Positions 13,271-27,458 of a stretch of DNA of 64,000 nucleotides are shown in pieces. The notes beneath the pieces were generated by a model. The model was not told where the DNA came from, made no database searches, and was given only the letters and a program-made list of their open reading frames with translations. Where the stretch lies: NCBI RefSeq assembly GCF_000247815.1, contig NC_021681.1, forward strand, positions 19,154,495 through 19,218,494. The letters are read 5' to 3'. How positions within the stretch are numbered: the stretch's first letter is position 1; every line of letters begins with the position of its first letter. This DNA is from Ficedula albicollis. Taxonomy: Eukaryota; Chordata; Aves; Passeriformes; Muscicapidae. The translations under genes were made by a program, and so were the position numbers.

Positions 13271-14773
13271 TACTACAGGTTTTTCTAGAATATATTTCGC
13301 AGACCTGGGTATTTGACAAAAGTGCATTCTTTTAAAACAAGGAATGTATTCTGGTACTAAAAAAACCCGATAAAGGTTAACATCAATATTTATCTTAACA
13401 AAAACAATTTTATTCTACTATTTCACTACTTCCTCTTTTGCACCCCCTACTCTCCACTCATGATCTATTTTCTCCCTTACTCTATGCCCCACCAGGGGAT
13501 GAACTGTCCTGTACATCATTTGTCATTTCTATTTCTAGCTAAACCTCCAGCAGAAACTCCTAGATGTGGCTTTCAAAGACTATTCCTAAAATAGTAAAAG
13601 GAAGGGGAAGGGTGAGAAGGCCCCAGACTGAGGACCATGGAGCCTGGTCTGGCTTGGCCATGCCAGGGCTGTGATGACAGAAACATTAGTGGGAGCAGGA
13701 GTATAAAATGGCTCTGCAGAAGATGCTGCCTCCAGCTTGGAAGCAACATTTTACCAGGTTGATTTCTTTAAAAACCCAGACTCAACTCCTACGTGAGTAA
13801 AAACTTGTATGTGAACCTTAAAATCTAATGAAAATTGGATTTGATCTAATCTGTGTGGTCCAGAAACAAATCACATTACAGAATGAGATGCTGGGAATAT
13901 TCAAGAAATAAGAGAGCATTTCACGCATGAATATGAATCAATAGCTATGAGAGAAGAAACTGTGGATTTCTTCAGTGTTTCCCTGGATAACATGTGTCCA
14001 TGGCCCCTACAGTATATTAGGCTGACAGCTGCAGAAATATTTCCATTAGAAAGTACTTTGCATTCTTTTGAAAACTTATTAAAATATAATAATGCAACTA
14101 TCAGTATTTTTCCCAAGCTACAAGTACCCTACACACAGACATACCAAACAGCACAGACACACTTTACACTCTTTGCTGTCCTCACTCCTCTGCACTAGAA
14201 GAAACTTTCCTCATCTTCCACAGGATGCACATTTGCATTTTATTAAAATAAAAAGCTAGAAATTTTGACAGAAAACTACTTGCTGATGGCAAGGGTGCAG
14301 AGACGCAAATATTGTTTGAGTGAAATGAATATTTTTTCCTGTTCTTACTCTTGTGCAAAAGGAAGTGTTTCTAATTTCAAGAGATCTAGTGACTGACTGA
14401 TATAATCTCTCACCTTTTTTCACTAAAAGAAGATCAAGGTAATTTTCATGTCTTAGTTCACCAGCAAAAGACAGTAGTTATTGAGTATAGAGAGCACACA
14501 GATAGCAGGCAGTATGGACAACCACTTCTGATCTTTTATTAGGATAAAATGCAGAACCTGTGAAAATTTGTCCTACTCTGAAATTATGTTTCTTCCCAGG
14601 CATTCATAATTCTGTGAATTACTGAATAAAGTAATCACACAAGTGTTACTGCTGCAAGATTTTATTGACTGTATACCTTATCTACCTAGAAATATGTTCA
14701 TGTTCTGCCTCTGTGGAAGAGCAAACCTTGTAGGAAGGTGAATACTGTCTATTGTGACCATGTTTTACTGTCC

Positions 14774-14959
14774 AGCTACTCAGAAGAGCTTTGCAACTCA
14801 AGCAGTTCAAGTTCTTGGATGAAACAAAGTAAAGTTTTCAATTTGCAGTTAGCTACTCAGAAGAGCTTTGCAACTCAAGCAGTACAAGTTCTTGGATGAA
14901 ACAAAATAACGTTTTCAATTTGCAGTTCTGAAACAAAGTAAAGTTTTCAATTTGCAGTT
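14774..14959. repeat. Tandem duplication, 2 x 77 bp plus a partial third copy
   Basis: agctactcagaagagctttg begins copy 1 at 14774 and copy 2 at 14851 (to 14927). A truncated third copy of about 31 bp (tgaaacaaagtaaagttttc onward) covers 14929-14959. The third copy matches copy 1 rather than copy 2 at aaagtaaag, so it was probably made from copy 1. Confidence 0.95.
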
Positions 14960-15281
14960 ACTGAATTAGGAACTTCTTACTGATTCTTACTGATTAAGAA
15001 CTTCTTGCTGAATTATAAGGAGCACATTCTTACAAAAGCTATTTTGAGGAAAGGTTTGAAATTATGGGTACAAAAATCACTATTGAAAGCATATTTTGAT
15101 TGTAGCCTGAATTTCAGCTGAGTTAGAACAATAGCCTGTATCCTTTTCCAACAGTAACTTGTTTGTCAGCACCTTGTCCCATGTAGCTTATTACATCCTA
15201 AGTAAAAAGAATGACTTTTGGAGGTAGGAGAAGCATAAATTAAAAGATGAGACTTTTAAAAATCTCATAATGTGAGCCAAG

Positions 15282-15326
15282 TAAAAAAATAAAAAAATAA
15301 AAAACAAAACAAAACAAAACAAAAAC
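15282..15326. repeat. A-rich tract with (CAAAA) repeats
   Basis: aaaaaaataaaaaaataaaa then about five CAAAA units. No transposable-element body recognised on either side. Confidence 0.9.
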
Positions 15327-16323
15327 CTACAAAAGTCACCCAAAAACTCCAGAAACACCACTGCATAAAGCATTCCAGTAAAATTCTAAGATCGTGAAAT
15401 AAATGCATTGATAATTCCTTATTGCCAGCACTGTTTACCTGCTTATATATCCAAAGGTTATTCTTGATATGTTTACTTCAGCATTACACTAGGACACCAT
15501 GTTTTGCTGCTTATTTCATAATAATTTTAAGTTTTTGGAAGAAAATGCTTCCAGGGATACAGCCCAACAATTTAATTTCTGTCCCAGAGAAATCACTGTT
15601 TTGAGACAGCAGTGGTGTACTATCTTACAATGCACAAGGGGAAAATTTTGGTCCCAGTTTACAAACTTCTACTGCAAATACGTTAATGTGCAGATGGTTC
15701 TCTGGATTTCTGGGTTAATGATGAATTATTTTTGCCTACCAGAGGAGGAAGAAGAGGTGCACAAACTACTGTCACACAGGCACAATCTATTTAATATTTT
15801 ATGAGCAGAGGCACATTATCTTCAAAGGCAATGCTTGATGTACAAAAGAGCAGAGGTTCATTTGAATTAACCCCCAGAGAAAGTCACAGGTGTTGCACAA
15901 GAATGTGGCACTTTCCCCTCTCCCTGTTCCTGGGACAGCTCCATAACAAGGACAATTGTTTGCTCTAGCAAAAGAGGTTTCCAAACAAATTCACTTGTTA
16001 GATGAAGATTCCGACAATTTTTACTAATAGAAGAAAAAGTGACAAGAGAAAGAAAAACATTTAATAGCCCATTAAAAGGAAAAATACAGAGGTTTCACAA
16101 GTTTTAACATCAAACCACACTACAGCATCCTGAAGCTCCAATGTGACCAGCCATTTTATCTTTTTCTAAAACTATAACAATTCATTACTAACCAGCAGCT
16201 GGTTGAGTTCAAGAGCTATTATGATAAAGGACAGTCATTTCCTCCAATTAAAGCATGTGCAGTATCAGGTGGAGTTAACAAGCGAGTTCTTCCCACAACC
16301 CAGATCCTAAATATCTCCAGGGA

Positions 16324-16357
16324 CACCTATGTGTCACACATAAGTGTGACATAGGTG
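16324..16357. repeat. Inverted repeat (hairpin potential)
   Basis: cacctatgtgtcacac is followed by a short ataa loop and gtgtgacataggtg. The arms pair over 14 bp with a two-base bulge in the left arm. There is no T-tract or RNA context that would name it. Confidence 0.85.
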
Positions 16358-16739
16358 ATATACAAGGGCCTCTAATTTCAGTTGAAAGAAAAAGTCAAAA
16401 TTTCACTTCCTAAATGTTTTGGCATCTACTTTAAACAGTTTGCATTATTCTGCTCTACTACCTACTTTGCCAAACTCAAAGCTGGTTTTAATTGAGCTGA
16501 GAGAAGGGGTTTTATTCCTTGCATGAATTTAGTGCAGCATTATGGCCTATTAACCACCTACCCCAGAGTTCCTTCTCAGCTACCAAATATTCTTTTCTGG
16601 CATAGCCAGAATAAACTTAGTGTATAAGTATGTGTCCAAGTCTTGTACCTGGCTTTAATTTATCTAAGGAATCTCTTATTCATAGCATATGAACAACATT
16701 CAAAGCATGGCTAGGGTGGTTTTGTGCTTCAGAAATTGC

Positions 16740-16755
16740 AAAAAAAAAAAAAAAA
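16740..16755. repeat. Poly(A) run, 16 bp
   Basis: Sixteen A residues with no recognisable element attached. Confidence 0.85.
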
Positions 16756-18589
16756 GGCTCTGAGAGTTAGAAGACTAAATTCTATTGATTTGAATATTAG
16801 TGCAATTCCATCACTAAGTAGTTCCTACCATTGGTATCCTCTACCATTAATCATCTTAAATATCATCTAACATCTACATCAGCTGAAAATTAATTCAGAT
16901 GCCTCAATCTAGTCCCTGGCAGGTACTCATTAGCATAAGAAAACTGCTCCATGACTGCACACTGATGATATTCTGTGTTCACAAATGACTTAAAAATCAA
17001 AAATATACAAATCAAGGTGCAATTTTCAGAAGCCAGCTTTTCTACTGTTTTTTTTCCTGGGTTTGTTTATTTGCTTTCTTAAGACAAACCCTCCCAAGTG
17101 TATAACAGCCTTACATAGGTAAATCTGGACGTGAAATTGTGTCTCATACATTCACTTTTACTAGACTCAATATCTCTCTTTATCAGTTCAGAATTCATCT
17201 AAAATTATTATAAAATACAAATATACTTATGGTCTACTGAAAATATAAAAAATCAATTTTAATGGTGACTGCTCTAGACAAAAAAGCCCCTTGAAATCAA
17301 ACCCCTAAATTTCAAGAACTGCTAGGATTATAACTGCTCACATGTACACTCTTAAAAAAACAAATCAAGCGAATATACACAGTGAAAAATCTATGAAAAT
17401 ATCAACAGAAATGACATTTCGACCAAAGATGTGTGGAAAAAGCTTTTATCTTCTGAATTTTTTCTGAAATTCCTCAGAAACATATGCGATCAGTTATTCC
17501 AGAGAAAGAAAACAACAGGTTAGGTACTTGTTGAAGCAAGAAACATAATCTGCCCTGTGAGTACTTAGTTTATTAATAAACAAGCCAACAAACAGGGTAT
17601 TAGAATACCTATGCTTCACATATCAGGAAACCTCTGTACCAAGAAGTTTCAGTTCAAATTCTGCTTGTTGACCAGATGACTCACCTCCACACAGAACACA
17701 AAACCACTATTTACTTTCACTTTCTTTTGTGCTGGCAGAGACAATATCTGATCTAACCTATTTTCCATATTCACTTAAAACAGTCAATCTTTTCCTTGAA
17801 AGCTTTAAGGATAAGTCAGTCTCACTTAGCAGCTAAAACAAAAAGAATACATTGATAAACACATAATCATCTATACTCTGACATGAACTAAGGCAGACAA
17901 GATGCAGGCATGACAATAAAAAATCTTAGGAAATTTAGTGTTCAGGCTACAGTGGTCAGAGTCTGCTCTCAGTTACACAAAGCATTTGCTTACAACAGCA
18001 TTTATTTAAGGGAACAAGACTCATGATGATCACTGGTCTAAGTAATGCCAGAATGTGGCACTGAAATTACATCTTTGCTTTTGGAACACAAGCAAGGCTT
18101 AATATACTTTTCAGCTGGACTTGCAACTCAAACATGTTTTTGCTCCCTCTCACAAGGTTTCCAGGAAAAAATGTAGACCAAATAGAAGTCTTATAAAATA
18201 CATCATATGCATTCATTAATAGGCTCAACTAAGACATTTCTCAAGCTTTTAATTTTGATAAGAATATTACTGAGTTTAAAATTCCCTTATTACAATTCCC
18301 TTATTTGCCTAACATTCAGGAGACTGAAAAATTAATGGATGTTGTCCCTTTCTCAAATACACATAGAATTCACGCTGCAAGAGAATATGACTACTACAGT
18401 ATATCAACATTTTATTCACTCTTTAAAACATGAATATTTAAACAGAAGACATTTTTCCCCATGCAGAAACCTAAATAGAAGCTCTTATCTGAAATAGTAA
18501 AAGCTGTTATTTTTTTTTTTCAGGAGGTTTTAGACTGTATAGAGATAGTTACATACACAGGCATCTCAAATGAGAGGGCACCATACATA

Positions 18590-19120
18590 CATGTAATTGG
18601 TTGCCTTTTCTTTTTCCTCGGCAGTCTGTACAAAACGTGAAAATGTGCCTGCTTCTGACTAGCCATTAAAAGGCAGTGGTTGCACCATACTGTGATTTGG
18701 GGAGCTGAAGAAAATAGCCAGAACTGACTGATATCTGATAAACAGTAACAGGAGTCAGTTTATTGCACCAATCGTTAAATAATGGTGCTGATTATAAGGC
18801 TGCTAACTGCAGATGCTGTAATTGTCTGTCATAAATCTTAGTCATTTGTGACAGGAGCACAATGAAAGAGAGCATCTGCTTGAGGGCAAATGACTTCTGA
18901 TAAATATCAGCTCTGCTAAAATGTACTTGGATGTGTCTCAATATTTTGGAGAGCCATTCATGTTGCTTCCACAAATGTGAAGTTATTATTGGTTTGTATT
19001 GATTTTGCCACCTTGGGTTTTTTTTTTTTCCTTTTTAAAGAGACAGAGTCAGAGAGTGACTCAAGGTTGAGTTGAATTGAATCTCTGCTCTTTATCTGAT
19101 CTACTCATTCCTCTCAAATG
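18590..19120. promoter_or_regulatory. Candidate conserved regulatory block
   Basis: A repeat-free block with caccaatcgttaaataatgg (18767), a TGACAG MEIS/TGIF-type core at about 18849, tgctgattataaggctgc (18786) and several homeodomain TAAT cores. It is bounded downstream by a T-rich run at about 19019-19030. It contains only short chance frames. Regulatory function is inferred from composition and motif density only. Confidence 0.3.
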
Positions 19121-20245
19121 CATGCTTGAGTGGAAAAAAAAATAATTGCACTTTTTCAGAAGATTGCTGTGCAGAAACACAGCCTGGAAAATTCAATATG
19201 TAGTTCAGGTTTTTATTTTTTCTCTTAAAGCAACTCCTTTCTGAAGGAAAAGAAGCACTTTTAAAGCATTGGTTTTGAACACAACACTAAACTAAAAGGA
19301 TTTAAAGTAGTTGAAGTAAGAGTCAATTAAGCTAGTTCTGGAGAACAATAATATGCAGATTTAAAAAGCTATCTGGAAGCATTTTTTTTTGTTTTCAGAA
19401 TAATTAACAACATTTTAATTTCCTGTCCAACCTATAAGAATACAATAAAGGCAGTTAAGTTCTTCCACCCTGTCCCTTACTGAACAGTGCTTTAGTTCTT
19501 AATCTTATAAACGCTTGTCATACAGTGGGAAATTACAGTATAATTTCACTATCACTGAGTGCTGCATTCACATATTCCTATTTAAATATGCATTCCTTTG
19601 TGATACTCTTAAAACATCATCAGGCTTACACTGAAAACATTTTTACAAGTAAAGGTAGTAAACCTAAAATTTAAGATTAAAATTTTTACTGGTAACAGAC
19701 CATTGAAATAGATAATGGCATTCCCTTCCAGCAATTCCTTGTTTAATTCAATGATCAGTGCTTAACAGATTAATTTGGATTCTACTCACAGCTGTTTCCT
19801 TCACTGCCCAATTGCACACACTGCCAAAATAGGTGCCACTCACATGTTGCCTATGCAAAACCTGTTGGAGTAAATCGATTGCAGCCACCTGATGGCAGCC
19901 TGACCCACAGTTACAGGTCAGGCCATAGCCTCGGGGTTGCACAGGGCTTGATGTAAACAGTAAAGCTGAAAATTGTAAGTTTAGGGGAAAATACTATTGT
20001 CTACTCTTTAAATAACACTAATAGGGGGCTGAGACTAATACAGCATGGAACCATATGTGATGGCCCAACCCCTGCCATGGGTGAGGCTCAGGCTTGGAGG
20101 TTTGCAGCACAAGCCCCATCACCTGATGTAACAGAGGCAGCAGCAGCAGCTGCACCACCTGCCTGTGGGCCAGCAACTGCAAACCAGCCAAAGGACATGA
20201 AGGCCAGAGGACCCCAGGTGATATCTCTTGCCATAGAGGGAAATT

Positions 20246-20340
20246 CTTTATTTGGTTTATACCTAAATAAAATTCAATAATACCACCCACCTTTATTTGG
20301 TTTATACCTAAATAAAATTCAAGATAAATAATACCACCCA
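20246..20340. repeat. Tandem duplication, 45 and 50 bp copies
   Basis: ctttatttggtttataccta starts copies at 20246 and 20291. The second copy has extra bases (aagataaataa) before the shared ataccaccca end. Confidence 0.93.
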
Positions 20341-23261
20341 TCTCCCACACGACAGAAGAAATAGAGGGTATTGAGCAGGAAGACATTTTCATACCAGTGT
20401 GATGTGAGCAGTAGCAAGTCACAAAGAAATGTGATAATGTCCATGCTATTTGCAGTATTCACAGAAATTAGGTTACCAGAGTTAGTGGGGGAAAATCCCT
20501 AACCGGAATGTCATGGAGACTGGTACAGTACCAAGTCAATGAGCAACAAAATGGCAGAGGAAATGAATGCTGATAAAAGTTAGGATACAGCTGTGAAGAA
20601 CAAACACTCTCCCTTTGCCAAGGCATACAGAGGCTCCAAGGTGACTCCTGCCATTTGGTCATGGAATAGACTGTTTTATAGAAACACCAGCTCGGTGGCC
20701 ACCTGTAGTCAAAAAGTCAGCTAAATATTGTGAATACTTTAAGAGAAGAAAATAGGAAATGAAACTGTGGTTTTGTATCATTAATATTTAATGCAGTTCT
20801 TTGCTTTCCCTCCCCAAATTAGGTAACAGCAAATTAGAAACAGCAAAGATTTTGAGAAGACAACAAAGACTGTAAAGTCTGGAGTAGAGTCTAAAAAACT
20901 AACAAAATATGGGAAATAGCAGTTTAAAAATCCCCTGAAGAATACAGAAATAAACCTGGAAGCTGAGGAAGTAGTCTGGGGAAGTGTTATTGTGTGAGTT
21001 CTTACATTGTGTCTTGGGTCTCCATTGCTGGTCTCTGTCAGAAATAATATATTGAGTCAAAAAGACTTTGGGTATTAATGAACTTGATAAAAAGGGATTA
21101 CATTGAATCACAATTTTACTTAATGAATTGCTCCAAAGGAATTCCTCCTCACAATAAGGTTGCATGTGAACAAAGAGAAAAGTTGATGTTAATAGTTCAA
21201 CAAAAACTTGTTTAATGGCTTATTATATCTTGTCCCCAAGGATAATTTTCATTCTCTAATTCATCTTTAGTTTCTAAAGATATATTAGACACAAATTGAC
21301 CTCAGAAAAGTTTATTCTTTCTTGAACTGCATTTTTCCCATCGCCATTACTACTTCCTGCAGTACAATGCCTCAGTTTCCACCTCCAGTTCCCAGACAGC
21401 AATTTGGAAGTGAAGGCTGTGATGAATTCTGAATAAGTAACTGGAGAATACATTCACTTAAGTCTAATAGAAAACATGATTCTTCCTTTCTCTCAGTGAA
21501 ATAAACCCACAAACAGTCAACAAGAAAAACACAAAGAATAAAACACAGGCACCCAACTGGTTTCCAACTTCAAATGTGCAGGGAATAGTCCATATTCAAC
21601 ACCTAAGTACTTATAATTATTTATAAATACAATAGTTATCAGACCTGCTGGAAAGGGTATCTTGTCTTTGTTCATGGTTCCAAATGTCTCTTGCAACTTG
21701 CTACCAATAGGTTGTGAAACCTCAAAAGAATGAGATTTTTTTAAAAGCTAAAGTTGGCTTTCTTTGCCACTTCCTATGTAATAAGTACCACAGTGATTCT
21801 ATTTCAAATATAACAATTAAAATATTTGTTTTGATCCTTTAACATTCAATTTTTTCCTCTGCAATCAAGAAAGCTGAGATTCAGGCATAAGGCACGTGCC
21901 AGGTAGCATATTTCCTCCCACATGAAGCTAAGGACCAAAAGGAAATTCTTCAGCTTTCTTTATATTCACTAACTTTCAGTCACTGTCAGGTTATGGGTTG
22001 ATATGCAAGCTGTCAGAATATGGGAAGATGTAATTTAAATGTTTGTCTGCAATTTAGGACATCCAATGATGTCAAAAGAAGCCAAGTTCAAAGCAAGAAG
22101 TTTATAAGTGCTGGTGGTTGCAAAGTCCCTTTTAAGTCTACACTTCAATTAAATCCCTGTGCCAGTAGGTAACAATTAACCATTCTTTTAATATTACTGA
22201 TAGATATCAACATTACTTATTTTTATTAAAATCCTCAGATTTCTTTAGCTTACTGTTTGCCATGTAAATTGTGCACATAAGCATTCTAAGCTGATGCTAT
22301 GCTGGAACTGCTGCCTGAGCAGAGCAGCAAGGCTGAGGGAGTAAAGCCCTGTGGCAGAGGTGAATCTACAACAGAGCAGCTCCTTGATTCAGCTGCTTCC
22401 TGGAACACCATCAGCACAGGAACCTTTCCCCAGGTCTTCAGCTGAGGCAAGTCCAGCAGCAGTCACGGTCTCAGACTGCAACCCAGACTCAGCAGCAAAA
22501 CTTTCCAGCACAAATCTTGTTCAAATGTACTCAAGAAAACCACTGCTGGTAGGGAGTAAATCACATTGCCAAGTTAGCCTTGGGGTTAAAGCAGTAACTT
22601 AAAGTGTAAGTTTATTTCAGTTCCAAAATAAAACCTCTAAATCAGCGCCACTGAAAGTCTTCCAATAAAAAATACTGTCAAGGAGCAAGGGAAAGTAATA
22701 GTCAGACTTGAAACTGCTTCCAAAGAATGCCCTGAAAAGTTTCAAAAAACCCAAAATAAGATCATTGAAATGACTTTTCTGTGACTGTTGAACCAGATGC
22801 TTTTATTTCCTGCCTCCCTCAATACTTAATTATTAGTTTAGTAGACATCTACTGTAATTTTTCGTCAGGTTTTACCCATGGTATGTGACTTCTTAAAGGT
22901 ACACCAAAACATTTTCAGGCCTGTAGACAATTGGAATTCTTGCAGATTCTTTAGAGACAAAGATGAGTGTAAATATTTTTAGTTGAAGACGAAATTTGGA
23001 TTTGAGAGGAAATTGTTTTCTTGTTGTTTTAGAAGCAGGCCAAAGGAAGTTATTATCTACGTGAAGAGAAACTCCTCTGTGTGGTGAATGCATAACATAA
23101 CCTCAATTTTTACTAGAAGATAATTGCATGATGTTAATGGATTTTTTTCAGAAAAATATGTATGCTAACTTACATGCTAAAAGAGCAGCATTGCTTAGTT
23201 TCAATTTTAAAATTAAGAAAAATAAAATTGTGAGTTTGAATTACAGCTCTTCTCAGATTCA

Positions 23262-23830
23262 TTTATTTTCTTGTCAGGTCCAAACAAAGAAGTTGTAGGC
23301 TCAAAGTTTCTCCGGAATGAGACCCATCCCTTTGAAGTGCTGCCTGTGCAGCAGTGCCTGGCAGCCCTGCAGTGGAATGCCAGCGGATCAGCGGGATGCC
23401 AGGCTGTGCCTGGGAGGCCACACGGGCATTCCTGCGGGAGAGCACCGAGCTACCCCGGGGCACTCAACGGGTTAAACACGCTGCAATATGCATTAAGCAC
23501 ATGTTTCAAGCCAGCAGGGTGCCAGTCTAAGATGTCCTCAAAGCCTAATTTGATAGATATTATGCCATATGCTGCTGCAAGTAGTTAGTAATAAAGAAAG
23601 TAAAATTTTTATGGATGAGCAAAACAGGAGCTCTTATGGATGGAGTGTTTTTAAATCAGGTGTATAATTTACGTACCGTCAGACCACATGTAGAGTGCAT
23701 TACTCAATTGAACTTACGAGCGGATAGGAAGGCAGTTTCTTTTAATAAGCACTTCTTCAACTTATTGGCTCTACAATTACTTGCACCAATTACCAGCAGC
23801 TGCTGCCTGTTTGGTGTTTTATCTTAGACA
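23262..23830. promoter_or_regulatory. Candidate regulatory block with a GC-rich 5' part
   Basis: The first 220 bp are GC-rich, with about nine CpGs and an 8-bp inverted repeat (gcctggca at about 23357, tgccaggc at about 23396). The rest (23480-23830) is unique DNA with strings such as tttgatagatattatgcc and aatttacgtaccgtcag. A 105-codon plus-strand frame crosses the GC-rich part (23271-23588), but it does not start at an ATG with any support and has no recognised domain. The block is treated as a regulatory candidate rather than a gene. Confidence 0.3.
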
Positions 23831-26800
23831 AGGAGTTACATTAGTTTCTAATCAACAAACCATTCAAGGACTCTTTAAAAATATTTAAATTTAATTTCCC
23901 CATTTATTTTGAATTAACTGAAATACTGGATATTTTTATTGTAGTACTTTGATTCTTCTTAGGTTCTTCTCCAAACATAGATTTACTGTTGCAACATTTT
24001 AATTTAAATTTTTATAAAGCCAAGAATATACATTATAACATATCTGATATAGGCATTTATATGCAGCATCAACATTGGCCTTATTGACAATATATAGTAG
24101 TTAATAGGCAGGTGATTTATTGCCATAGAATTCATTATACTCCAAAACCTTTCTGACTTAAGTCTTTCAACATTATTATTTACCTGACTCACAATTAATA
24201 GAGCACTAGCTAATGTAGCAACAGAAAAATAACCAGAGAAAGCAGTTAAAAAGAAATAAATGAAGACACTCTACTATAAGAAGGAAGGATTCATTTTTTT
24301 TGCTGTATGATTTTCAAAATTATAGTTCTAGAAATTTCCAAGCAACTTAATGGCACTTTGAGCTACGATGAGGCCAACCAAACCACACCACCACTTTTTA
24401 CATTTAAGGTCTTATCCCAAACATACTTTCTGAGTTTAATTTCTTAGGTATGGAGACATCTTCACACTCCACATAAGCCACATGCTGGGAACTCAAAATC
24501 TGGCCAGAGGCCATTGGGATAGGCACCATTAGTGTTCAATCCACTCCAGAGAGTACATCAGCCACAACAGGAGAGAAATCTTGCAACAGAAGCCAAATTT
24601 AGGGCAATTACTACACTTCCAGGTTTAACACTCAGGAGAGAGATGATGACAATTCAGTGAAATCTCTCAAATCCATTGGCACAAAATGATAGAAGTCCAA
24701 ACCCAGAAAGAATATTTCAGCTTCCCATTCACACAGCTTTTTGCAGTCATACATTTCAGCTATTTGAAGGAAATGAATAAAACCTCCCATTATTCTTAGT
24801 TTTCTGAAATCACACATCAGCACATGCAAATCCTGTCGTTTCTTAAAATAATAAAACTAAACAAGGCACTGTCTTTCCTCTTATTATCTCTTGAAATATA
24901 AATAATCAAAACTCCTAAGAAACCCATAAAATTCATTGAATGTGGCCTCAGGATGAATGCTTCATATAATAAAGGAGTCCTCCATAAATATCAGGACATT
25001 ACAATTATTTGCAGAACCCAGGACCAGAGGGGATTTCTGGCTTCAAATACAGACTTCGTACTGTAGCCACAGAAGAAATTTGGTTGCAGTAACCTTGGGA
25101 ATTTATCTGATCCAACCTTTACAGTCCCCAAAGCAAGGTCAACTTCAGACTTGGTCTTGAATTGAATTGCACTAAAAATGCCAAGAGAATATGGGAAAAT
25201 TATTCTGAAAAAAAAATGAAAATAGAAAATTCATAGCGAGTATCAGTTGAAAACAGGTAGTGAATCAACCTCTCATGTCCCAGAAGTTACTATGTGAATC
25301 CCCTTCCTTCTTGATCTTCTGCAAAACATGACAAAAAAAGGCTCTGAAAGGAAAGGGTCATTTTCTGGGATTTTACAGAGCACAAGTAAATAGTCGGGCC
25401 TTCACTCTTCCAAAAAGATCAGTATTTTTCACAAAAGAGTCCTGCCCTCTTTCTACCATAGTCTTACAATTTAGCTTCTCCATCACCAGTGTATTAAAGC
25501 CACCCAAGATGATAAAACATTTTGCTATTAAAGTTTAGAAACAAAGACACTCATATTTTTATTGCAGATTCCTTTAACTCCTGCAGTTAAATTACAAATT
25601 ACCCATCTTTTAATGTCATCTCTCACAGCTGGGAAAAATCTAACCCTCTCAGGACTCAATCAGATATTCACATCAATTTGTGTAATTAACACTAAGCTTA
25701 ATATCTCTCTTAATTATGACTGCAAACACTTTCTTAAAATAAATCAAACTCACTAACTTACAAAAACAAAACAAAGAAACTTAACACCACTTAAAAATGA
25801 CTCACATAAAGCTTTGAGAAGATTAATTCAAAGCTTCTTTGGCATTTAGAAGGAAAAAAAATAAGAAAAAAGATCCATAAAAGCTGAGGTTCAAATACCA
25901 GAAGGGTCTGCTCACGTTATTTGCTTGTACCCCTTCAAGATGCAAGGACACGGCTCACCATGGGCCCCTAATTTATATGAGATCTTATTCCTGTCTTCCC
26001 ATGGGTATTTCCCTACTCCTGCCCCAACACACATGAGGGATTGGATAATATTACTGAAAAAATACACAGGGTTCATAATTTACATTCCACCCAGTCTTCT
26101 GATAATATCCTGAGGAACAACACTTTCTAAACATGTACACACAGTATCCTGCAGCACACACACCAGGAATGTGGCTGCTGGTGTCTCTGGGTGATACATT
26201 AGGGCACTCAGAACATTGTAGGCGGATCTTACCCTCTCCCTGGATCAAATCTGTAAAATGCCAAGCACTCATTATGCACAATCCTCTAAGCACATTAGTC
26301 ATCCTTGGGAATATACATTTACAACATAATGAATTTCAGACATATCTATAATTACACAAATTATTGTTGGTTTAAAGTTATGCTTGTAGAGAATGTGGGC
26401 ATTCCTGTAAACAAAAGGAAATAACAAAAATATCACTGATCTCTCCCAGCTCCACAGCGCTACCTGAGCTCTGGCATCACCTCATTGCACAAGACACCTC
26501 TGGTTATTCAGTTATACCCAGCACAGATACTTAAAGGCATAGAATTAACTGTGCTGTGTGATGCATTACAGAAAATACTGCCAGTTGAAAGGGACTCATG
26601 GCCAAAGCAATGCTGTTTAGTTTAAAGCTGCTGTGTCCTGCAGCCTTAGACCTTGCTCTTGAGCAGAGACAGTGAAGCCTTCAGCTAATAAGGACCTCCT
26701 TCTGTGAGTGCTTTGCCTGCCATACATCCAGTGACCAACATCAGTAAGCAGCAACACCTGAAACTATTTGCAATGCAAACTATTTTAGAGATTAAAGTCT

Positions 26801-27458
26801 TTCCCTCTGGAATATCAAAGGCATAGAGATTTTTTTTTTTCAAAATTAAAATCAATAATGGTTACTTCAATTAGGAAACAAAATTCAGAAATGACCAAGT
26901 CACCCAAATGACAGCTGGAGGGGACTTGCACCTGTCATGATCCTTCCTCAAATCCACTTAACCTCAAAAAAGAAGCATTGGTCATTCAATCTGCTGCTTT
27001 TTTCACATAGTAAACTTGCTTTGATAAGATAGCAGTTATTTAGGTGTTCCTTACAATGCACTTAAATTTTTTTCTCCAACATCTTGATCTGGATAGAGGC
27101 CTAGAAGTTGTATCTTTTAGCAATTTCCAAGTTCCAAAAAAATATCTGAAAAATAAAATGTAAAATCCTTTGTTGTTTTAGTATTACTTAGTCCTTAAAA
27201 AAGAGGGATACAACAACACTAGTAGCTCCTTCCACTATCCTAAAATTGGACTATTCACCATGACAAAAATTAAGTCTTACTTTTAGTTATTCATACAAAA
27301 CTATTTGATCTCTTCCTAAACTAAAATATTATCTTTATGGTCATCCAATAAGACAAAGTTGATATCTTCTAAAACAGTGGAGTCTCTCATTCAATTCTCA
27401 GCAATTAAAATTAAGACTCAGGCTCCCAGAGCTCCTCAGACAAACTCCTAAATTACCA

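Larger units (their letters stand above)
13271..27458. other. Non-coding AT-rich stretch
   Basis: Holds the 77-bp and 45-bp duplications, the hairpin at 16.3 kb, simple repeats, and the candidate blocks at 18.6 and 23.3 kb. Elsewhere I see nothing beyond unique AT-rich sequence. A 134-codon minus-strand frame at 20018-20422 contains the 45-bp duplication as a repeated peptide and is not a credible gene. Confidence 0.7.

Noticed and set aside
20018..20422. 134-codon minus-strand frame with an internal peptide repeat
   Set aside because: The peptide repeat is the 45-bp DNA duplication; nothing else supports coding.
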